Origin: Clostridia bacterium
Lineage (GTDB): Bacteria > Bacillota > Clostridia > DSM-8532 > SZUA-474
Reading direction: 5' to 3'
NCBI GenBank assembly: GCA_003251775.1
Contig: QKEK01000020.1
Location: forward strand, 1-43,187
DNA: 43,187 nucleotides
Each line of letters starts with the position of its first letter. Position 1 is the first letter of the stretch. Positions 35,827 to 42,006 of the stretch are shown here, in pieces. The position numbers and the translations under genes are program-made. The notes under the pieces were generated by a model. That model saw only the letters and a program-made list of their open reading frames with translations, searched no databases and was not told where the DNA came from.

Positions 35827-37578
35827 CTACGCTGTATTCTGGTTTAATAAACTTGTCAAAAGATTTGCTTTTGTTATTTCAAGCTCAGCCTCTTTGTGCA
35901 TACCAAGCTTTTCATACGCTTCTGCAATTGATAGTAATATAATAGGAATAGATATTGCTTCTGGATTTATTTCAATTGCTAGTCTAAATTGCTCAATTGC
36001 TTCTGTATAATGACTCATTTTCAGCAAGGCATAGCCCTTTATCAATATCTGCTGTTGTTGTGTTTCTAAACTACCAGCTTTATGACTGTCTTCTTCATAG
36101 TTCAAAATTCCCATACTCAATGATATATATGTTTTCATATAGTTCTGCAAAAAATTTCCTATCGTAAAAAGATTCAAGGCTCTTTGTCTCGCTTCTTCAC
36201 CCATATCATACCTCAATGAAGGATTCATAAGTAGCTTAAGTAAGCTTGTTGCCATTTGTTGATAATCCATTGGGTTTACTAAAAAGCCTGTATCGCCAAG
36301 AGCCTCAGCGACCCCACCAACGTCAGTTGCTACCACAGGTTTGCCTGATAGCATTGCTTCAATAACAGAATAAGGAAATGCTTCAGATATACTTGAAAGA
36401 GCTACTACATCACCACTTTTATAGGCAGCGGCTACATTTGAGGTATGACCCGCTAAAATAAAGGTTTCAGTTAAACCAAGCTCCTTTATTAAATCCTCAC
36501 ATTCCTTTTTATATATAGGCACAGTAACAGACCCATAAACAATAAACTTTACATTAGGTATATCTCTTTTTACAAGCGCAGCTGCTCTTATCATTGTAAT
36601 AATATCCTTAATAGGGTCAATTCTTGCTGTCATAACTACTGTTGGTTCGGGCGTTTTGGGTACACTTGCTTCACTAGATAAAAAAACCGACTTTTCTACA
36701 CCATTATAAATTACTTTGATCTTCTTTTTGTCTACTCCAAGCTTTTCTTCCCATTTGGTATTATACTCGCAAACTGGAGAAACCTGATCGGCAAAGTGAT
36801 AGTTTACTGATACAACCGACTGAACCATTCTAATTAAGAAGGTATTCATAAATGACGAGTATTTCCTTTGAGATAATGATAGGTACTGTTCTCTTAAATA
36901 AACACCGTGCTCAGTAAGCAAAAAGGTTGTCTTGTTCTGCATCTTAGACACTACACACGGGATACCACAAAAAGCTGCTGCAGTGGCATGAGCAACATTT
37001 ACATATGGTACAGGCGTATTAATTATGTTAAAAAATCTGTACACCCATAGTAGTGTCTGAATCATAGAATACACACCAGCTTGTGGCAATTTATTATGAG
37101 CATCTATTATATATTTACTAGTCAATTCCTTATATATATTCCAGGTCACTTGGGATTTAAAGCTCTTTTTATATTCATACTTCTGAAAGTAATTATAAAG
37201 TCCAAATACCGCATCTCCAAATTTTTCTGGATCCTTTTTTACAGATAGTATATCTTCAATCAATATCTTGAAATAGGGAATAAAATACTTACTTATAGCC
37301 TTATCAGTAGTCATTTTCTTTGAAAGATAAATTTTGGAAAATGGAGTAGTTAAATGCTCACTAGGCTCTTCAGTACCCCACAAGGGTACCTTAATAAGAG
37401 AAGCATTTTCTGGCAATGAAAACTTCTGAGTAACATAAGGATTCATTATTACACTGAAAACAGTAAAGTCAATATCAGGCAATTTATTGATAAGCAAATC
37501 ACACCAAACACTTACGCCTCCTTGATGGAAGGGGTAAGTACCTTCGGTTGCCATCATCACTTTTATCTTTTCTCCCAT
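35827..37578 (-). CDS. pelF: PelF-like GT4 glycosyltransferase with TPR-like tail
   Basis: A 583-residue protein. The N-terminus MGEKIKVMMATEGTYPFHQGG followed by VSVWCDLLI is the PelF signature; PelF is the UDP-GlcNAc/GalNAc-using synthase subunit of the Pel polysaccharide. The donor domain has VVMTARIDPIKDI, GHTSNVAAAYKSGDVVALSS and SEAFPYSVIEAMLSGKPVVA. After about residue 505 there is an extra about 75-residue TPR-like pair (GYALLKMSHYTEAIEQFRLA, then LLSIAEAYEKLGMHKEAELE). Classic Pel systems have a separate TPR protein, PelE, so this could be a partial substitute. ATG 37578 lies 11 nt after GGAGG; an upstream TTG is unlikely. It is the first gene of the cluster. Confidence 0.9.
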   Translation of the reverse strand: MGEKIKVMMATEGTYPFHQGGVSVWCDLLINKLPDIDFTVFSVIMNPYVTQKFSLPENASLIKVPLWGTEEPSEHLTTPFSKIYLSKKMTTDKAISKYFIPYFKILIEDILSVKKDPEKFGDAVFGLYNYFQKYEYKKSFKSQVTWNIYKELTSKYIIDAHNKLPQAGVYSMIQTLLWVYRFFNIINTPVPYVNVAHATAAAFCGIPCVVSKMQNKTTFLLTEHGVYLREQYLSLSQRKYSSFMNTFLIRMVQSVVSVNYHFADQVSPVCEYNTKWEEKLGVDKKKIKVIYNGVEKSVFLSSEASVPKTPEPTVVMTARIDPIKDIITMIRAAALVKRDIPNVKFIVYGSVTVPIYKKECEDLIKELGLTETFILAGHTSNVAAAYKSGDVVALSSISEAFPYSVIEAMLSGKPVVATDVGGVAEALGDTGFLVNPMDYQQMATSLLKLLMNPSLRYDMGEEARQRALNLFTIGNFLQNYMKTYISLSMGILNYEEDSHKAGSLETQQQQILIKGYALLKMSHYTEAIEQFRLAIEINPEAISIPIILLSIAEAYEKLGMHKEAELEITKANLLTSLLNQNTA

Positions 37579-37682
37579 TAGCTTTTTTTCCTCCACATTT
37601 ACTGACAAATGCTTTGTTATTTTAGTCGGCTTTTTTAATATCTATATACAATTATCATATTTATTGTAGCTTTGATAGAAGA

Positions 37683-37711
37683 ATTATATCATATTTTCGG
37701 GTATTTGTATA
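37683..37711 (-). promoter_or_regulatory. Candidate promoter of the Pel-like cluster
   Basis: On the minus strand: -35 TATACA (37706-37711), 17 nt, perfect -10 TATAAT (37683-37688), about 105 nt before pelF. It is the best promoter-like pair between pelF and the divergent transketolase genes. Confidence 0.5.
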
Positions 37712-37732
37712 CCTAAGTTGTATTTGAGTATA

Positions 37733-37836
37733 TTGCGTTGTTGTATATTTATACGCTATTTTGCGTTATTTTGAATAAATATACATAAACACTGCACTTA
37801 TTGAGTATAATCTTGCATAAATATGTAACAACGCAA
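37733..37836. repeat. Inverted TTGCGTTGTT motifs between divergent operons
   Basis: TTGCGTTGTT (37733-37742) and its exact complement AACAACGCAA (37827-37836) flank an AT-rich stretch. A third partial copy, TTTTGCGTTATT, is at 37760-37771. They lie upstream of the candidate pelF promoter and could be regulator sites. The remaining sequence between pelF and the transketolase gene (580 nt in all) is AT-rich with no convincing gene. Confidence 0.35.
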
Positions 37837-38033
37837 AAAGCTTGTATTTAAATCAAATTAGTATAAACTGAGTAGAATTTTTAGATGATTAGTATTTTTT
37901 AATGAAGTGAACTGGTCTAGTATCTATTTAACTAGTAAATGGACAGTCTCTTGAATTATGCATTATGTTAGGGGTAAGAGGTAAATATCCACATTAAATT
38001 GTGAGTATTTCACAAAAAAAAATTAAAAAATGA

Positions 38034-38062
38034 TTGACATCATTAAAGGTAGGATGTATAAT
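38034..38062 (+). promoter_or_regulatory. Consensus sigma-A promoter of the transketolase operon
   Basis: -35 TTGACA (38034-38039), 17 nt, -10 TATAAT (38057-38062), both perfect. GTAGGATG (38049-38056) inside the spacer is mirrored by CATCCTAC (38119-38126) in the leader, a possible operator pair or fold-back site. Confidence 0.85.
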
Positions 38063-38158
38063 GAATTACATAAGGTTAAATTAATAATACAAATGTTAAT
38101 AATTCTTAATAAGTTTAATCATCCTACGTTATACATAATACTATAAAGGGGAGATATA

Positions 38159-38980
38159 ATGAATAAAGTATGCTTCTTGGAAGAAAAAGCACAAGAAATG
38201 AGGAGAAATATTGTTACTATGATTCATGAGGCAAAGTCAGGACATCCAGGAGGAGCACTTTCTGCCACTGATATAGTTACAGTTCTTTATTTCAATGAGC
38301 TAAGAATTGATCCAAATCAGCCCAAAATGAAGGAAAGGGATAGAGTTGTTCTTTCAAAGGGTCACACCTGTCCAGTTATATATGCTGCATTGGCAATGAA
38401 GGGCTTTTACGAAATGGAGGAGATATATAATCTAAGAAAAATGGGCTCAATTCTTCAAGGACATCCGTGTATGAAGAAGGTTCCTGGTCTTGATATGACA
38501 ACAGGCTCATTGGGACAGGGCTTGTCGGCAGGTGCAGGCATGGCTTTTGGAGCAAAATACGACAAGCTGGACAGCAGGGTTTATGTAATTATGGGAGACG
38601 GAGAAATTCAAGAGGGGCAGGTATGGGAGGCAGCAATGACAGCTGCTAAATATAAGCTTGATAATCTTGTTGCCTTCGTTGATGCTAATAACCTTCAGGT
38701 TGATGGACACTGTACAGATATAATGCCAGTGGAACCAATCGACAAGAAATGGGAAGCATTTGGTTGGGAAGTAATTAAGATAGATGGACACAGTATTCCG
38801 CAAATACTTGAGGCTCTTGAGGCTGCAAAGAAAGTTAAGGATAAGCCCGTCTGTATCATTGCTAAGACAGTAAAAGGTAAGGGCGTTTCTTATATGGAGG
38901 ATGTTTGTGAGTGGCATGGAATTGCCCCAAATAATGAGCAATACGAGATTGCCATGAAGGAATTGGGAGGTGCAGTATAA
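38159..38980 (+). CDS. Transketolase, N-terminal subunit
   Basis: A 273-residue protein equal to the thiamine-diphosphate-binding half of transketolase. Conserved features are SGHPGG (His29), KGHT (around 68-70), TGSLGQGL (115-122) and the metal/ThDP motif GDGEIQEGQVWEAAM (146-160) with NN at 177-178. The partner half is the next gene. Two-carbon ketol transfer in the pentose phosphate pathway or a special sugar pathway is expected. Split transketolases are common in Clostridia and are sometimes dedicated to catabolism of unusual sugars. GGGGAG precedes the ATG, and a perfect sigma-A promoter is 97 nt upstream. Confidence 0.94.
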   Translation: MNKVCFLEEKAQEMRRNIVTMIHEAKSGHPGGALSATDIVTVLYFNELRIDPNQPKMKERDRVVLSKGHTCPVIYAALAMKGFYEMEEIYNLRKMGSILQGHPCMKKVPGLDMTTGSLGQGLSAGAGMAFGAKYDKLDSRVYVIMGDGEIQEGQVWEAAMTAAKYKLDNLVAFVDANNLQVDGHCTDIMPVEPIDKKWEAFGWEVIKIDGHSIPQILEALEAAKKVKDKPVCIIAKTVKGKGVSYMEDVCEWHGIAPNNEQYEIAMKELGGAV

Positions 38981-38981
38981 T

Positions 38982-39920
38982 ATGAGCAACGAGAAGAGAA
39001 TGATACCTACCAGAGATGGCTTTGGGGATGCAATTGTTGAGCTTGCAAAGGAAAATGAGAATATATTTCTTATAGATTGTGATATATCTAAATCGTGTAA
39101 AACAACAAAATTTGCAAAGGCAATACCTGATAGACATATCAATGTTGGAATTGCTGAGCAGAATGCAGGTACATTTGCAGCTGGTCTAGCTACAATGGGT
39201 AAGATACCTTTTATTAGTACATATGCTGTTTTTGGTAGCATGAGAATGTTGGAGCAGATAAGAACATCTGCATGCTACCCACATTTAAATGTTAAGGTTG
39301 CATGTAGTCATGGAGGGCTGACACCAGGGAATGATGGGGTTACACATCAGGCTATAGAGGATATGGGCATATACAGAACTATACCAGGTATGACAGTAAT
39401 AATGCCAGCAGATTACAATGCTACAAAGAAGCTTGTTATAAAAGCAGCTGAATACGATGGACCTGTGTATTTAAGATTTACCAGAGATCCACTTCCTATT
39501 TTTTACGGTGAGGATGAAGAATTTGAAATAGGAAAGGGTAAAGTAATAAAAGAGGGAAAGGATATTTCATTAATCGCAATTGGTGATGCTCTTCACCAGG
39601 CAATAGCTGCAGCAGATGAGCTTGAAAAAGAGGGTGTAAGTGTTGAGCTTATCGATATGCATACGCTGAAGCCACTTGATATTGAGCTGGTTGAAAAAAC
39701 ACTTAGTAAGACTGGTAAGATTATTACAGTAGAGGATCATAATATTTTTAATGGTCTAGGAAGTGCTATTGCAGATGTAATAGCAGAGAAAGGTAAGGGC
39801 ATAATGAGAAAGGTTGCACTTAAGGATACCTTTGCTGAGTCTGGGGATTACTACAAGCTATTGGAAAAGTATGAGATGGACAGCAAATACGTGTTGAAAA
39901 TGGCTCGTGAGTTGTTGTAG
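38982..39920 (+). CDS. Transketolase, C-terminal subunit
   Basis: A 312-residue protein equal to the Pyr and C-terminal domains. The catalytic Glu59 is in NVGIAEQNAG; SHGGLTPGNDGVTHQAIED lines the active site; HTLKPLD and EDHNIFNGLGSAIADV are typical of the C-terminal domain. ATG 38982 is chosen, with GGGAGG ending 11 nt upstream. It follows the N-terminal subunit stop by 1 nt, so the two subunits are translated together as the alpha and beta parts of one active enzyme. Confidence 0.94.
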   Translation: MSNEKRMIPTRDGFGDAIVELAKENENIFLIDCDISKSCKTTKFAKAIPDRHINVGIAEQNAGTFAAGLATMGKIPFISTYAVFGSMRMLEQIRTSACYPHLNVKVACSHGGLTPGNDGVTHQAIEDMGIYRTIPGMTVIMPADYNATKKLVIKAAEYDGPVYLRFTRDPLPIFYGEDEEFEIGKGKVIKEGKDISLIAIGDALHQAIAAADELEKEGVSVELIDMHTLKPLDIELVEKTLSKTGKIITVEDHNIFNGLGSAIADVIAEKGKGIMRKVALKDTFAESGDYYKLLEKYEMDSKYVLKMARELL

Positions 39921-39980
39921 AATGATTAGTAACAAATCCTGAGCATTTTTAGTCCTTTTAGCTTTATTAAACTAAGTATT

Positions 39981-40008
39981 GAATAAAGCAAAAAAAATAG
40001 CTTTATTC
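39981..40008 (+). terminator. Hairpin after the transketolase genes
   Basis: A 9-bp stem, GAATAAAGC (39981-39989) with GCTTTATTC (40000-40008), has an A-rich 10-nt loop. There is no T-run after it, so read-through to tctC is possible. Weaker hairpins follow at ATGCTC/GAGCAT and TGCGT/ACGCA before tctC. Confidence 0.35.
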
Positions 40009-40103
40009 TGATATATGCTCTGTAATAGGAGCATCTCAAACTATTATTTTTCCATTAAAACTGCGTATTTCAAAAACGCATAAATTTAGAAGGAGGATTT
40101 GTA

Positions 40104-41123
40104 ATGAGAAAAAAACTAAGTTTGGTAGTAGCAGTGATTTTGGTAGTAGCAACGATGTTTACTGCTTGTAGCACAGGTGGAACCGAGAAATACCCTACAA
40201 GACCAGTTAACCTGATTGTACCGTTTGGTGCAGGTGGTGGTACAGACGTATGGAATCGTGCTTTAGCGGCAGCGATGGAAAAATCATTTGGGCAGAAAAT
40301 ATTAGTAAACAATATGCCTGGTGGTGGACCTGGTGGAACAGGTACAGCTTATGTATGGGGACAAAAACATGATGGTTACTCAATAATTGGTACGTCTGAA
40401 ACACCATTAACAATTCCTGTTATGACACAGGATATGAATCAGACCTCAAAGGACTGGGAATACTTTATTGCAGGTGGTTCACCTGGGTTACTCCTGGTTA
40501 ACAAAAACAGTGGAATTAAAGATATGCAATCATTAATTGATGCGGCAAATGCAAAGCCAAAGGAAATAAAGATTGCAAGTACAAATGGAGGACTATGGTT
40601 CCTGCTTGCAAATCTATTACCAAATTATGGTGATGTTCCTCTGGGGAATACAACTTATGATGGAAGCAGACCTGCTATTACTGCTTGCGTATCTGGTGAG
40701 ACAGTGGCAGTAGCGGCATCAGCTGGTGAAGTTGCTGATTTCATAAAGTCTGGAGATCTTATACCACTTGCAGTGTTTGACAAGGAAGGCTATGATTTTC
40801 CTGGTTTAGGTCAAATAGAAGCAATAATCTCAAAAGTACCAGCAGTCGACAAGTATTTACCACTAAAGCAGTTTATTGGATTTGCAGTACCGAAGGATGT
40901 TCCAGAAGAGGTTAAGAGCAAGCTTAAAGAGGCTTTTGCAGCAGCTATGAGTAGTGAAGAAATTAAGAAATTTGCTGATGAGCAGTATGCTGTTATATAC
41001 AACCTTACAGGCGAAGAAGCAAGTAAGCTGACTGCAAGTGCTGAAAGTACTATGTGCTGGATGCTTCAGGACATGGGTAAAACAACTCGTAGTCCAGAGG
41101 ATACAAAAATACCAAAGCCTTAA
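40104..41123 (+). CDS. tctC: Tripartite tricarboxylate transporter substrate-binding lipoprotein
   Basis: A 339-residue Bug/TctC-family binding protein. It has a lipoprotein signal with lipobox FTAC (Cys22), then YPTRPVNLIVPFGAGGGTD, the conserved first strand and ligand loop. NNMPGGGPGGTGTAYV follows, with a Gly-rich turn that in the family bridges the ligand carboxylate. It delivers a carboxylate-like solute to the TctAB permease at the outer face of the membrane. AAGGAGG lies 7-8 nt before the ATG. It is between the split transketolase and tctB. The ligand is not predictable from sequence. Confidence 0.93.
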   Translation: MRKKLSLVVAVILVVATMFTACSTGGTEKYPTRPVNLIVPFGAGGGTDVWNRALAAAMEKSFGQKILVNNMPGGGPGGTGTAYVWGQKHDGYSIIGTSETPLTIPVMTQDMNQTSKDWEYFIAGGSPGLLLVNKNSGIKDMQSLIDAANAKPKEIKIASTNGGLWFLLANLLPNYGDVPLGNTTYDGSRPAITACVSGETVAVAASAGEVADFIKSGDLIPLAVFDKEGYDFPGLGQIEAIISKVPAVDKYLPLKQFIGFAVPKDVPEEVKSKLKEAFAAAMSSEEIKKFADEQYAVIYNLTGEEASKLTASAESTMCWMLQDMGKTTRSPEDTKIPKP

Positions 41124-41207
41124 TAAGGTATATGAATACTAAATAGTTACATAACTAGTAAGAGCTAATTGTGATATTATATATTTGAATGCAAGAAGCT
41201 TAAGTAA

Positions 41208-41240
41208 GTATATAAGGTGCATAAGAAGCACCTTATATAC
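41208..41240 (+). terminator. Strong hairpin between tctC and tctB
   Basis: A perfect 13-bp stem, GTATATAAGGTGC (41208-41220) with GCACCTTATATAC (41228-41240), has a 7-nt loop ATAAGAA. There is no T-run. It could protect the tctC message from 3' decay so that binding protein is made in excess over the permease, or act as an attenuator. Confidence 0.5.
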
Positions 41241-41282
41241 TATATAAAAGCAACAAGGTTTTTAAAATTTAATTAGAGGTAA

Positions 41283-41490
41283 GGTTGAAAGAAAATTACC
41301 TATTAAAATGATTTAAATAGACAAGGTATAAATATATGATTTTCTTTCAACCAAGATTTGTGCCTGAAGAGAGGAATGGATATAAGGTCGAAAGAAAATT
41401 ACCTATTAAAATGATTTAAATAGAAAAGGTGTAAATATATGATTTTCTTTCAACCTAGTTTTGTGTATGAAGAAAGGGATGGACATAAGG
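41283..41490 (+). promoter_or_regulatory. Tandem repeated leader element before tctB (units C1 and C2)
   Basis: Two near-identical 103-nt units. In C1, GGTTGAAAGAAAAT (41283-41296) pairs perfectly with ATTTTCTTTCAACC (41339-41352). In C2, GGTCGAAAGAAAAT (41386-41399) pairs with 41442-41455. Each has a nested TACCT/AGGT(A/G) pair. Each ends in a tail (41353-41385; 41456-41490) containing TTTGTG, then TGAAGA(A/G)AGG and (A/T)TGGA(C/T)ATAAGG; the second tail stops exactly at the tctB ATG. The same element is at 4057-4207 and 22007-22113. Confidence 0.75.
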
Positions 41491-41991
41491 ATGGATAAAA
41501 ACTCATTAAGAAGAGCAGACTTGGTTACAAGCATAATCTTATTTAGTATATCAGTTATAGGATGTATAATGTCGGTGGGACTACTCTTTAACACCATTTC
41601 AAACGGAAGAAAGTGGTTTGAGTCAGCAGGGTTATTTCCTTCTATTGTTTGTGTTTTATTAGGGTTATGTTCGATATCCTTGTATACAAAAGCAAGAAAT
41701 GATGGTGCAAGATTTGATTTTATATCTGTGGATAAGCTCAAGGAGTTAGTAAAATCAAGAGAATTCAAGGTGGCGGCTATAATTATAGCTTTGTTAGGGG
41801 GATACATTTTTATACTTATGCTTCCAGGAAAAATGTATGAAGTAGCAACCTTTTTATATCTATTTGCATTTATGATTATTTTTCAGAAAAAAACAAGAAA
41901 GAGCATAATTAAATCTCTAATAGTATCAGTTATAGCTACAGTTCTTATTACTTTTGGATTTGGTCAACTGGCTATGGTGCCATTACCATAA
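41491..41991 (+). CDS. tctB: Tripartite tricarboxylate transporter small membrane subunit
   Basis: A 166-residue protein with four helices: ADLVTSIILFSISVIGCIMS at the start, FPSIVCVLLGLCSISLYT, AAIIIALLGGYIFILMLPG, and SLIVSVIATVLITFGFG near the end. This is the TctB (DUF1468) layout. It partners the large TctA subunit, whose gene follows after 15 nt. The start is not certain: the ATG at 41491 is used, but ATGs at 41479 and 41467 and a TTG at 41461 are in frame within the leader tail. No start has a normally spaced ribosome binding site; AAAGGG is 12 nt from 41491. Confidence 0.88.
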   Translation: MDKNSLRRADLVTSIILFSISVIGCIMSVGLLFNTISNGRKWFESAGLFPSIVCVLLGLCSISLYTKARNDGARFDFISVDKLKELVKSREFKVAAIIIALLGGYIFILMLPGKMYEVATFLYLFAFMIIFQKKTRKSIIKSLIVSVIATVLITFGFGQLAMVPLP

Positions 41992-42006
41992 GGAGGGAGG
42001 AATGAC

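Noticed and set aside
38507-39241. Long minus-strand frame of 244 codons opposite the transketolase genes
   Set aside because: It is antisense to two strongly conserved coding regions, spans their junction, and has no recognisable domain.
41283-41490. Insertion-sequence or CRISPR-like origin of the tandem units
   Set aside because: There are only two units, with no spacers, no transposase and no clear target duplications; orientation and distance to start codons are fixed. A MITE-like ancestry is not fully excluded.
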